Counted from the first letter of the stretch, positions 18,384 to 26,901 are shown. The stretch is DNA of 33,128 bases from Anaerolineae bacterium (GCA_013821665.1 JACDGI010000010.1:1-33128), one strand, 5' to 3'. Program-made: numbers and translations. Notes: generated from the letters alone by a model not told the origin.

Positions 18384-19436
18384 TTAAACAATACGGTCAT
18401 ATTGACCAAATTCAGGTGGCAAAACACTTGCAATGGTTACACTCCGTGCCTCGCGACTCGAAATCGCACAGGCTTCAACCATTGCTAAAGACATCAGGTG
18501 ATCTCTACCGCTGCATTGCAACGGCTCACCATCAATCACACAATTGAGGAATGCTTCTAGTAGTCCACTGGTTTCGGTAATCCAAATCTCATGTGGGGGC
18601 AGCGGAACAGCATTCAATGCAGAGTCACTCGGCTTCGCAAAATAAAGATCACCAAATTGATCTTTCTGGCTAATAATCCCGTTGGTGCAATCGGTGCGCC
18701 ATTCAAAGCGGGGTTCGGCCCAACCGCTTTGCCATGTCCCCTGATAATTGACGATCATGCCGTCATTAAACGTAATTAGTGCGGCAACGTTTGCGTCACT
18801 TTGATACACACTCCATGAAGGATTCCATGTTTTCGCTTGGATCAATACCGGCTCTTGCCCATAGATGTAACGCATCAGGTCAAAATGATGGATGGATTGC
18901 TCCCACAACATCGGTTGATCCATTGTGAGCGGATATTTGTTGAGGTCAGGTCGGTTGCCATCACGATAGCGTTCATACGTAAAACGCCCGAAGCTTGCCT
19001 TACCGACAATGCCATCATTCAACAACCGCATCACTTCTTTAGTGACGGCCAGATAACGAAAGTTCAACCCAACCATCAATGGCACTTTCGCTGCTTCGGC
19101 AATCCCAACAAGTTTTGCGGCTTCCTCCACTGTCAGTGCCAACGGCTTCTCAATCAACATGGGAATATCGCGCTCTGAGGCAGCACGAATTTGACTCTCA
19201 CGTCCGATTGGCGGGTTGGCGAGGATTAAGGCCTGTGCATCAGGTAGGGCTGCGATTGCTTCTTCAGGCGACTTAAATGTTGGTCGTTCACCGTACTGCG
19301 CAGCCATTCGTTCGCAAGCCGCCGGATTAGGGTCAGCATAGGCAATAATCTCGCAGCGTGGTGAACGCGTCAGCACTTCTGCCCAATAACGCCCACGCAC
19401 ACCTAAACCTGCCAATATCACTTTTAAGGGTGTCAC
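18384..19436 (-). CDS. Gfo/Idh/MocA family oxidoreductase
   Basis: 'LKVILAGLGVRGRYWAEVLTRSPRCEIIAYADPNP', 'MLIEKPLALTVEEAAKLV', 'EQSIHHFDLMRYIYG'. Confidence 0.93.
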   Translation of the reverse strand: MTPLKVILAGLGVRGRYWAEVLTRSPRCEIIAYADPNPAACERMAAQYGERPTFKSPEEAIAALPDAQALILANPPIGRESQIRAASERDIPMLIEKPLALTVEEAAKLVGIAEAAKVPLMVGLNFRYLAVTKEVMRLLNDGIVGKASFGRFTYERYRDGNRPDLNKYPLTMDQPMLWEQSIHHFDLMRYIYGQEPVLIQAKTWNPSWSVYQSDANVAALITFNDGMIVNYQGTWQSGWAEPRFEWRTDCTNGIISQKDQFGDLYFAKPSDSALNAVPLPPHEIWITETSGLLEAFLNCVIDGEPLQCSGRDHLMSLAMVEACAISSREARSVTIASVLPPEFGQYDRIV

Positions 19437-20392
19437 GATGTCATAACCTCTTTGTTTTGTCCCTGAAGTGCTTGGCGGATGCCCTCTGCAAACGGTGTCC
19501 AGCTCTGAAAGCCGGTTTCTTCCTGCAAACGCTGGTTACTTAAATAACCTCGCCGCGTCAGCATAGGCATGTTTGGATCACTGCCTTGTTGTATATCCAG
19601 TTCAACATCCGGCATCAACGATTGAATAACCTTCGCAATATCCAACGGCGATAGCACCTGCTGCGAGGCCACGTTATAAAGCGCGTGATGCAGCATAGGT
19701 TGCTTCAACAATGCTGCAACTGCTGCACCAATATCAGGCGCAAACGTCCAATCGCGCGCCGGATCATCCTGATAAACAGTCACTTTGCCCGTTTGTGTCG
19801 CTTGCCGCACCAACCGACCAGCTAAACTGACGCGTGGACGGGTCGAACGCGGCTGTTCGTCCGGCCCATAAATATTACTGAGGCGAAAGGTTGCCACATC
19901 GCGTCCATATTCTCCGCGCAAGGTGGCGACGAGCGATTCCATTGTCTGCTTAGCCACCGCATACAAACCATTTGGCGAAGTCAGATCATTTTCACTAACC
20001 ACACCCGGTTCTGTTGCTGCATAAACGGCGCTTGAACTGATACTCAATACCCGTCGCACTGAATGGGCTTGTGACCATTCGAGAACGGCTAAAAGCGGAT
20101 CAAGATTGGCGCGAAAATTGGCTTCTGGTGTTTGATCGAGTTCTTCTGGTGAGGCAGTAATGGCGGCACCATGAATCACTGCATCCACTTCAACCGACGG
20201 CAAATTCGCGCTGTCGGTCTGGATAAACTGGATGTTGTCACCCCATCGCTTTAGCCAGCTTGCCTGTAAAACCTCGTCAAACTGGCGATCAACCGCGATA
20301 ACGGCCCAACCTTCATTCAACAATGCTTGCGTGATATTGCTGCAAACAAAACCGCCAGCACCTGTTACCATCACACGTGGAGAAGCGTTCAT
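19433..20392 (-). CDS. NAD-dependent epimerase/dehydratase
   Basis: 'VMVTGAGGFVCSNITQALLNEGW', 'VLSISSSAVYA', 'YAVAKQTMES' (YxxxK); overlaps both neighbouring CDS by 4 nt. Confidence 0.93.
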   Translation of the reverse strand: MNASPRVMVTGAGGFVCSNITQALLNEGWAVIAVDRQFDEVLQASWLKRWGDNIQFIQTDSANLPSVEVDAVIHGAAITASPEELDQTPEANFRANLDPLLAVLEWSQAHSVRRVLSISSSAVYAATEPGVVSENDLTSPNGLYAVAKQTMESLVATLRGEYGRDVATFRLSNIYGPDEQPRSTRPRVSLAGRLVRQATQTGKVTVYQDDPARDWTFAPDIGAAVAALLKQPMLHHALYNVASQQVLSPLDIAKVIQSLMPDVELDIQQGSDPNMPMLTRRGYLSNQRLQEETGFQSWTPFAEGIRQALQGQNKEVMTS

Positions 20393-21066
20393 ATGTCGCC
20401 ACCTTCCCCATCATCATGCCAGCCTTCAGCAATTAATTCGCCGGAGGCTGCGACGTGGGCTTCCATAAGCTCAACCGCTTTTTGGACTTCACCGGCTTCA
20501 ATCGCGTCAATAATTGGCACGTGGTTATAGGCAATTTTCTTAAGGTCGCTGTTGCGTCGATTGAGTAATGCCATCACCTGACGCACCCTCATCGACACCA
20601 CATTCCAACTGGTCAGCAGCAAACTGTGTCCACTGAGTTCAATCAAGGTGTCATGGAATTCACGGTCAATCTGGTTAACCTGTTTCAGGTCGCCTGCTTC
20701 CGCCGCTGCTAACATAGCTTCAAAGCATTTCCGTAATCTAATCACGTGCTTTGAATTGTCTTGCCCGATAATCCGTCGAATAGCAAAGGTCTCCAAAACG
20801 CTACGGAGGCTATAGAGTTCTTCAATATCCGTCTTCGTCAGCCGCCGGACAGTCGTGCCATGATAGGGGACTGTTTCGGCTAAACCCTCAGTACTCAGGA
20901 TTTGCAGAGCCTCACGCAGTGGTGCGCGGCTTACACCGAGACTGGCTGCTAAGTCTGTCTCGATGAGCTGCTGGCCGGGTTTAAATTCGCCTGTGATGAT
21001 GGCCTCGCGTAGTGCATCCAGTACGCGGTCACGAAGCGAACGATTTTCAATATGGTTCAAAGTCAT
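20389..21066 (-). CDS. GntR-family regulator, FCD (FadR-like) C-terminal domain
   Basis: 'SLRDRVLDALREAIITGEFKPGQQLIETDLAASLGVSRAPLREALQILSTEGLAE', 'YSLRSVLETFAIRRII', 'REFHDTLIELSGHSLL'. Start at MTLNHIE preferred; the ORF start at 21093 runs into a -35 box. Confidence 0.92.
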   Translation of the reverse strand: MTLNHIENRSLRDRVLDALREAIITGEFKPGQQLIETDLAASLGVSRAPLREALQILSTEGLAETVPYHGTTVRRLTKTDIEELYSLRSVLETFAIRRIIGQDNSKHVIRLRKCFEAMLAAAEAGDLKQVNQIDREFHDTLIELSGHSLLLTSWNVVSMRVRQVMALLNRRNSDLKKIAYNHVPIIDAIEAGEVQKAVELMEAHVAASGELIAEGWHDDGEGGDI

Positions 21067-21086
21067 AATTGGATTTTTCAAATTGC

Positions 21087-21115
21087 TTGACAAGCCATAG
21101 GTGCAAACTTATAAT
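21087..21115 (+). promoter_or_regulatory. Consensus sigma70-like promoter TTGACA-N17-TATAAT
   Basis: TTGACA 21087-21092 and TATAAT 21110-21115, reading toward the DUF4438 genes. Confidence 0.75.
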
Positions 21116-21123
21116 CGCCAGAA

Positions 21124-21149
21124 ATTGTCGACAATCGACAGACGACAAG
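21124..21149. promoter_or_regulatory. Candidate GntR operator: palindrome ATTGTCGACAAT plus three CGACA direct repeats at 7-bp spacing
   Basis: ATTGTCGACAAT 21124-21135; CGACA at 21129, 21136 and 21143. Confidence 0.65.
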
Positions 21150-21159
21150 TAATGACAGG

Positions 21160-21188
21160 ATTATAGAAAGCACATTCGTATGTGTCAA
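21160..21188 (-). promoter_or_regulatory. Consensus sigma70-like promoter (minus) TTGACA-N17-TATAAT
   Basis: TGTCAA at 21183-21188 and ATTATA at 21160-21165 on the plus strand, spacer 17 nt, reading toward the gntR gene. Confidence 0.7.
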
Positions 21189-21201
21189 GGAATCCACAAA
21201 A

Positions 21202-22068
21202 ATGCCTCTTGCAACCAATGAATCACAACTTGTAGAGATTGCTGTTACGGGGAATATCAGCCCACCTACCTTACGTTATCCGGGTTATACGCTGGATGAT
21301 AAAGGTGTGGGGCGGGTGCTGCCGGGGATGGCCGGCGTGGTGTATAACGCACGAGTCGGTGACGCGGCGTTTGGTTGGGCAGGTGACCATGTTGAGCCGG
21401 GTGTTTCGATAGCCAACCCTGACAACGCTGCCGAATTTGCCTTGCACTATTTGACGTGTATGGGCAATAAAGCAGTAGTTACCAGCGGCATGGGTAAAGG
21501 TGCAGAAGGTATCGTCACAGGTGAACACGCGCGTCTGCTCGTGGATTTCTCGCCGGATGTGCATGACCTATTGTGCGTAGGCGATTCGATCCAGATTATT
21601 GCCTGCGGACGCGGTTTAGAGCTCACCGATTATCCTCAAATTACGCTCAAGAAATCCAGTCCACAGCTTATCAACGGTATTCCGTTTGAAGTCATCAGTG
21701 ATACCAAAATTCGCGTGCCGGTAACAACGGTTTTACCACCGAGAATTATGGGGTCAGGTGCCGAACTGAACTCGGAATATGTTGACCAAGATTTGATGTC
21801 GGGCGACCGGGCATTGATGGCCGAGCTAGGCATTGACCAGATGAAATTAGGTGATTTGGTGGTCATACCGGATGCCGACCACCGCTTCGGACGCACTTAT
21901 CGCAAAGGCGCAGTGACGATTGCGCTGTGCATTCATGGCGACTCGGTGATGATCGGGCATGGGCCGGGGATATTGACCTTGATGACCTGCCCCGAATCCT
22001 GTATCGAATGGATTATCGACCCCAAGGCTAACATTGCAAATTACTTCAATATTCGGGAGATGGCATGA
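21202..22068 (+). CDS. DUF4438-family protein (paralog 1)
   Basis: 'GRVLPGMAGVVYNARVGDAAFGWAGDHVEPGVSI', 'GRGLELTDYPQITLKKSSPQL', 'IGHGPGILTLMT' resemble DUF4438 proteins; family assigned from memory. Confidence 0.75.
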   Translation: MPLATNESQLVEIAVTGNISPPTLRYPGYTLDDKGVGRVLPGMAGVVYNARVGDAAFGWAGDHVEPGVSIANPDNAAEFALHYLTCMGNKAVVTSGMGKGAEGIVTGEHARLLVDFSPDVHDLLCVGDSIQIIACGRGLELTDYPQITLKKSSPQLINGIPFEVISDTKIRVPVTTVLPPRIMGSGAELNSEYVDQDLMSGDRALMAELGIDQMKLGDLVVIPDADHRFGRTYRKGAVTIALCIHGDSVMIGHGPGILTLMTCPESCIEWIIDPKANIANYFNIREMA

Positions 22069-22946
22069 ACGTCCGAACCAATTCTGACAAGCTGGTTTCT
22101 GTTTCGGTAATGGGGCTGATTGCTTCGCCCGGTTTCCCCGGCTTACCTGCCGAGCCTTATCGGTTGGATTCCAACGGTAAACCCTTCTTACTGCCGACTT
22201 ACGGTGGCATCGTTTATAACGTGTCAATCGGTGACTCGGCTTTCGGATGGCTGGCTGACACCATTCACCCCGGTGTGAGTATTTCACTGAAGGATGATGT
22301 GGGCAATCGTGGGCTCAATTTGTTCGCCTGTGTTGGCAATGTGGCAATGGTGATGAGTGGCGATGCTAAGGGGATCAAGGGTGTGGTCACGGGAAAGTCG
22401 GGACGTTTTTCGGAACAGGTCATCATCCATTTTGATAAAGAAGCTCGCAAGAAGATGGCGATTGGCGACAAGATCAATATCAAGTCGATTGGTGTAGGTA
22501 TGGAGCTGGCTGACCATCACGACATTAAACTCAAAAGCTGTTCACCGGACATTCTTGAGAACTTAGAAGTCACTACAGGGTCGGATGGTAAGTTGAACGT
22601 GCCGGTGGTGGGTGTGGTTCCACCACATCTGTTGGGTTCGGGTGCAGGGTTGACCAGCGAAGGCGGTTCACTGCACATCCAAACGGCTGACAAAGACGCA
22701 CTAAAAGAAGCCAAACTAGACGACCTTAAATTGGGTGATGTGGTGGCGCTGTTGGATTACGACAGCAGTTGGAACCACGGCTATTTACGGGGTGCCATTG
22801 GTATCGGTGTGATCGGTCAAGGGGACAGCCCACGCGCTGGACATGGCCCCGGCATCACTTTACTGATGACCTCACCGCAGACCGGCATTAACCCGATGGT
22901 CACACCGGGCGTCAACCTCAAGAGTGTATTTAATCTTCAAGATTAA
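22065..22946 (+). CDS. DUF4438-family protein (paralog 2)
   Basis: 'GGIVYNVSIGDSAFGWLADTIHPGVSI', 'IGVGMELADHHDIKLKSCSPDIL', 'AGHGPGITLLMTSPQTGI'. Alignable with paralog 1 along its length; 4-nt ATGA overlap. Confidence 0.75.
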   Translation: MNVRTNSDKLVSVSVMGLIASPGFPGLPAEPYRLDSNGKPFLLPTYGGIVYNVSIGDSAFGWLADTIHPGVSISLKDDVGNRGLNLFACVGNVAMVMSGDAKGIKGVVTGKSGRFSEQVIIHFDKEARKKMAIGDKINIKSIGVGMELADHHDIKLKSCSPDILENLEVTTGSDGKLNVPVVGVVPPHLLGSGAGLTSEGGSLHIQTADKDALKEAKLDDLKLGDVVALLDYDSSWNHGYLRGAIGIGVIGQGDSPRAGHGPGITLLMTSPQTGINPMVTPGVNLKSVFNLQD

Positions 22947-22959
22947 AAATGCAAAGCGG

Positions 22960-22984
22960 GAGCACACATAGGTGCTCCCCTACG
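22960..22984 (+). repeat. Short stem-loop repeat (copy D): GGGAGCAC-acatag-GTGCTCCCCTACGG
   Basis: Perfect stem followed by CTACGGAAA. Confidence 0.7.
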
Positions 22985-23016
22985 GAAATTTATCTGATTG
23001 AAGATAGAGAGAAATC

Positions 23017-23481
23017 ATGGACAAACCATACATCAAGCACATGGCATTTGCGGTCAAAGATGCTAAAGCCGCGCTCAAGACTTATCAAGATTTGTTGAGT
23101 GTGGGGCTAGAAGCGAAGGTCGATGACTTCCCCAAGTCGCGCAACCGCGTGGCGCAATTCTGGGTAGGCGATGTGGAATACCAGTTGTGCCAATCGCTAG
23201 ATGAGGGTGGACGCTTCGACAAGTGGATTAAAGAACGAGGTTATGAAGGACTGCACCACATTTGTTACGCCGTCCCCAATATTGACCAAGCGCTGGCGGA
23301 CGCGCAAGCAAAAGGCGCAACTCTCAAAGAGTGCAGTGCGTGTAAGGTCAAAGGCAGCCACGTTCACCCTGAAGGTTGGGTAGCATTCCTCGACCAAGAA
23401 GCGGGCGGGATTGAACTGGAATTGATGCAGGTTTATACACCTGAAGAACTGCAAGAGTATAAGAAGGTCAAGGGAATTTGA
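23017..23481 (+). CDS. VOC (glyoxalase/bleomycin-resistance) family protein, methylmalonyl-CoA epimerase-like
   Basis: 'IKHMAFAVKDAKAALKTYQDLLSV', 'EGLHHICYAVPNIDQALADAQAKGATL', 'VAFLDQEAGGIELELMQ'. Confidence 0.9.
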   Translation: MDKPYIKHMAFAVKDAKAALKTYQDLLSVGLEAKVDDFPKSRNRVAQFWVGDVEYQLCQSLDEGGRFDKWIKERGYEGLHHICYAVPNIDQALADAQAKGATLKECSACKVKGSHVHPEGWVAFLDQEAGGIELELMQVYTPEELQEYKKVKGI

Positions 23482-23484
23482 GCC

Positions 23485-24552
23485 ATGCCGATTACCTTGG
23501 TTCGCGTTCCGGTTGATGAACTTGAAAAATTTAGCGTTAATGTGTTCCAAGCGTTGGGGGTCTCGGAGGATGAGGCGCGGCGCTGTACACGCGGTTTAAT
23601 CGAGAGCGAACTACACTGCTTGCCGGGGCAAGGACAGGGTGTACGACGATTACCTGTTTACCGCGAGCGTATTACGAATGGGTGGATTATACCCGGTGCG
23701 CCATATGAGATTGTGAAGGAAAGTCCGGCGTTGGCGCTTGTTGATGGTCACAACGGACTGGGTTCGGTGGTGGCGCAGAAGTCAATGGAACTGGCAGTAC
23801 AGAAAGCCAAAATTAGCGGGATAGGGACGGTGATCGTCCGAAACAGCACGCACTTTGGTTCAGCCGCAGTGCCGGGGCGACTGGCGCTTGAACAAGATTG
23901 CATCGGAATTGTGATGACGAACGCAGGGCCGGAAATGGCTCCGTGGGGAGCAGCGAGCGGTGTTGTTGGCACCAATCCGTGGGGGATTCTTGCGCCAACA
24001 GGTGGCGATTTCCCAGTGGTGCTGGACATCGCACTGACGACTGCTGGAAAAGGGATGATGCGCTGGTACGAACGCGAGGGCAAAAAGATGCCGCTCGATT
24101 GGGCGCTGACACCTGACGGTTACGAGACCGATGATCCCAGTGCAGCGATGCAAGGTTTCTTGTTGGGCATTGGGCAGCACAAAGGTTACGGATTGTCGAT
24201 GATGACCGACGTAATTACCGGTGTTCTGGGTGGTGGTGGTTATGGTTTAGCACCCTACTCCAATCCCGCCAAGCAAGATGTTTCGCACCTATTCATAGCG
24301 CTGGATATTGAGTGGTTTATGCCCATGAGCGAGTTCAAGGCGCGGATTGACGACTTTATCAAACAGATTAAATCGGCCAAGAAACGACCGGGATTCGATG
24401 AAATTCTCGTACCGGGTGAGTTGGATTACCGGCGCGAACTGGAGTATCGCAAAGATGGAGCCAAGTTGGATGCGGTGGTTTTTGATGAACTGGCTGTGCT
24501 GGCGAAAGATTTAAACATCGACTTCCCGTTTGAGCGGGAGGTAGTGGCCTGA
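23485..24552 (+). CDS. Ldh family (type-2 malate/lactate/ureidoglycolate dehydrogenase) oxidoreductase
   Basis: 'LALVDGHNGLGSVVAQKSMELAVQKAKISGIGTVIVRNSTHFGSA', 'GTNPWGILAPTGGDFPVVLDIALT', 'GQHKGYGLSMMTDVITGVL'. Confidence 0.92.
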   Translation: MPITLVRVPVDELEKFSVNVFQALGVSEDEARRCTRGLIESELHCLPGQGQGVRRLPVYRERITNGWIIPGAPYEIVKESPALALVDGHNGLGSVVAQKSMELAVQKAKISGIGTVIVRNSTHFGSAAVPGRLALEQDCIGIVMTNAGPEMAPWGAASGVVGTNPWGILAPTGGDFPVVLDIALTTAGKGMMRWYEREGKKMPLDWALTPDGYETDDPSAAMQGFLLGIGQHKGYGLSMMTDVITGVLGGGGYGLAPYSNPAKQDVSHLFIALDIEWFMPMSEFKARIDDFIKQIKSAKKRPGFDEILVPGELDYRRELEYRKDGAKLDAVVFDELAVLAKDLNIDFPFEREVVA

Positions 24553-25274
24553 TGTCCATTTCCCAAACTTTGACACGGCCTTTAGCGGCGCGAATTGCTG
24601 CGCTGCCGGAAGTGGTCGAACACACGCATAATCCGCCTATTCCTGAAGGCGTGATTGAGGCGGCTATCCAAGCACTGAAAGACGGCAAGACACATTATAC
24701 CGACCGTCCCGGCATTCTTGGCCTGCGCAAGTGGGTGACGGACATGCTTCAGAAGCAATATGCCGTGACGCTGAAACCGGATGCCGTCACCATTACTTGC
24801 GGGGCGACGGAAGCACGGTTCGTCGTTATCAAACGGCTGGTGAAGGCTGAAGGTACGATTTTATGCGTCGGTGACAGCCAAGCAATTGAAGGCGCAGCAC
24901 AATTGGTGGGCGCGAAAATCGTCTCTGAGATGACTGATGTTTCGGCTATCAAGCTGGTTTATGCTACGCCTGAAGATCCTGTTGAAACGCTGCGACCGAT
25001 TTTGGAGCAAGCCAAAGTACATGGCTGGTGGGTGATGTGGGATGTTAATCAGCAGCCCTCTCTCTCAAACAGTACATTCCATCCAGCACAGGATGAGGCA
25101 CTGGCGGCGAAGGTGATTAGCATCGGCAGCTTCTCGGACGTGATGCCGGGGTGGCGCGTGGGTTGGATGGCGGGTTCGGAGATGGCCGATAAGCTGCGTG
25201 CGTATAAGCAGAGCATGACGATTTGCAGCACCAGCATCTCGCAGTGGGCGGGGATGGGGTTGGTGGAAGAATGA
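24552..25274 (+). CDS. Truncated aminotransferase-like protein lacking the PLP-binding lysine
   Basis: 'VIEAAIQALKDGKTHYTDRPGILGLRKWV', 'PGWRVGWMAGSE' match fold-type I aminotransferases, but 'SIGSFSDVMPGWRVGW' replaces the usual 'xxSFSKxxxMxGWRxGy' and the protein stops at ISQWAGMGLVEE. Confidence 0.85.
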   Translation: MSISQTLTRPLAARIAALPEVVEHTHNPPIPEGVIEAAIQALKDGKTHYTDRPGILGLRKWVTDMLQKQYAVTLKPDAVTITCGATEARFVVIKRLVKAEGTILCVGDSQAIEGAAQLVGAKIVSEMTDVSAIKLVYATPEDPVETLRPILEQAKVHGWWVMWDVNQQPSLSNSTFHPAQDEALAAKVISIGSFSDVMPGWRVGWMAGSEMADKLRAYKQSMTICSTSISQWAGMGLVEE

Positions 25275-25280
25275 GAAGAT

Positions 25281-25358
25281 TTAATCGCAGAGACGCAGAG
25301 AAGAACAGCACAGGCGAATTGAACCGCCAAGTCGCCAAGAGCGCCAAGATTAAGGCAG
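25281..25358 (+). repeat. CGCAGAG-type intergenic repeat (copy 3, double)
   Basis: ttaatcgcagagacgcagagaagaac...ttgaaccgccaagtcgccaagagcgccaagattaaggcagg upstream of the aminotransferase. Confidence 0.8.
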
Positions 25359-25371
25359 GAGGTTGGGGAAA

Positions 25372-26559
25372 ATGAATAACCTCAACCCGAATATTCCAGA
25401 GGCAGTACGGGCGGTGGCGTCGGATGGAACGCAGCTTCGGTATGCGTTGATGGAGCTTTCTGCGCAGTACAAGGACGCGATTGCGCTGGGTCGTGGCGAT
25501 CCTGATTTGGCGACACCCGAACACATTTTGGCGGCTGTCGAAGAGTCGATTATCCAGCAAAAAACAGGGCTGACACCGGTAGCAGGGATGCCTGAAATAC
25601 GAGAGGCGATTGCCAAGAAGTTCCAGCGCGAGAACGGGCTGTCGGTTTCGGCTGAGAACGTGATGGTGACGACGGGCGGGCAAGAAGCGCTTTACCTGTT
25701 GATGCAAACCCTGCTTGACCCCGGTGATGAGGTGCTGGTACCTGATCCGCGTTACACGTCTTACGACGAGGCGATTGAGAGCGCGGGCGGAAAAATGGTG
25801 ATGGTTCCAACTGACCAAGTTGATGCTTTCAACCTGCGACCGGAAGCGGTGGAGGCGGCGATTACGCCCAAAACCAAGGCGCTGTTGATCATCACACCGA
25901 GCAATCCGACCGGCGGAATTGTGACCGAGGAACGGCTGCGAGAAATCGCGGCGATTGCTATTAAGCACAATCTGATCGTGATTTCGGACGAGATTTACGA
26001 GAAGTTTGTCTACGATGACTGGAAGCACTTTAGCATCGGGTCGCTGCCGGGGATGGAAGACCGCACGATCACACTGAATGGGTTTTCCAAGACGTACGCA
26101 ATGACTGGATTTCGAATCGGATTTGTGGCCGCGCCCAAGAACTTCATCGACGCGATGACCAAGGTGAAGGCCATTACGAGTGGGCCGGTGGCGACGATTT
26201 CCCAATGGGCTGGGATAGCGGCTTTGACGGGATCGCAAGCACCGATTGAAGAGTTTCGACAGATTTACAGCGAGCGACGGCGTTTTATGATGGACGGCCT
26301 GAGCGCGATGGGTTTGACTTACAGCGATCCACGCGGGGCCTTCTTCCTGTGGACGGATTGTTCGTCGATTGGTGTGCATTCGACCGAGCTTTCTTACTTA
26401 CTGCTGAAAGAAGCGCAGGTGTTGATTTTCCCCGGTACAGGCTTCGGTGAGAATTGGGGCGGATACCTGCGAATCAGCCTTTTGCAGACGACTGATTTGC
26501 TGCGAGAAGCGCTTGACCGGATGAAGCCGGTGGTGGAAAAGTATCGGGCACTTCGCTAG
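25372..26559 (+). CDS. Pyridoxal phosphate-dependent aminotransferase, class I/II
   Basis: 'SNPTGGIVTEERL', 'VISDEIYEKFVYDD', 'LNGFSKTYAMTGFRIGF' (PLP lysine), 'WGGYLRISLLQTTDLLREALDRM'. ATG 25372 after AGGAGG. Confidence 0.96.
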   Translation: MNNLNPNIPEAVRAVASDGTQLRYALMELSAQYKDAIALGRGDPDLATPEHILAAVEESIIQQKTGLTPVAGMPEIREAIAKKFQRENGLSVSAENVMVTTGGQEALYLLMQTLLDPGDEVLVPDPRYTSYDEAIESAGGKMVMVPTDQVDAFNLRPEAVEAAITPKTKALLIITPSNPTGGIVTEERLREIAAIAIKHNLIVISDEIYEKFVYDDWKHFSIGSLPGMEDRTITLNGFSKTYAMTGFRIGFVAAPKNFIDAMTKVKAITSGPVATISQWAGIAALTGSQAPIEEFRQIYSERRRFMMDGLSAMGLTYSDPRGAFFLWTDCSSIGVHSTELSYLLLKEAQVLIFPGTGFGENWGGYLRISLLQTTDLLREALDRMKPVVEKYRALR

Positions 26560-26562
26560 CTA

Positions 26563-26625
26563 GAAGTTAAAAGAGACAAGTTACAAGTTGAAATACAGTC
26601 ATCAGCTATCAGTCTCCAGCTTTAA
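26563..26625 (+). repeat. Word-type repeat (AAGTTAAAAGAGACAAGTTACAAGTT..CAGTCATCAGCTATCAGTC)
   Basis: Runs of AAGTTA/ACAAGTT and TCATCAGCTATCAG immediately after the aminotransferase stop. Confidence 0.5.
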
Positions 26626-26681
26626 GCGATCATGCAAGTGAGGGTGGCAGAAATGACACAAATTGCACAATTTGCACATTT

Positions 26682-26802
26682 ATCCGCCGAAATGGCAGGC
26701 GGATGTGAGAGAGCAATCCGCTGAATTGACATTTTTGAACGGCGGCTGGCTCGCCTAAATCCGCCAGTGCAGCGAATGGCTCCCGTGTGTCCGCCGCTGC
26801 AC
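26682..26802. other. GC-rich intergenic segment with several stem-loops
   Basis: ATCCGCC-N9-GGCGGAT (26682-26704), GGCGG-N15-CCGCC (26741-26765), GTGCAGCG-N20-CGCTGCAC (26767-26802). Confidence 0.4.
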
Positions 26803-26901
26803 ATTTGGGGTGACGGTTCGGAGGATGGTAGGGAGTGATCTGCCGAGATGAGAGTCACAAGTTGCAAGAAGCAAGTTACAAGACAAGAAAAGCAAATGCA
26901 A

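Noticed and set aside
25117-26379. 420-aa minus-strand ORF opposite the aminotransferases
   Set aside because: Arg/His-rich shadow translation of conserved plus-strand genes, spanning an intergenic repeat; not credible as a gene.
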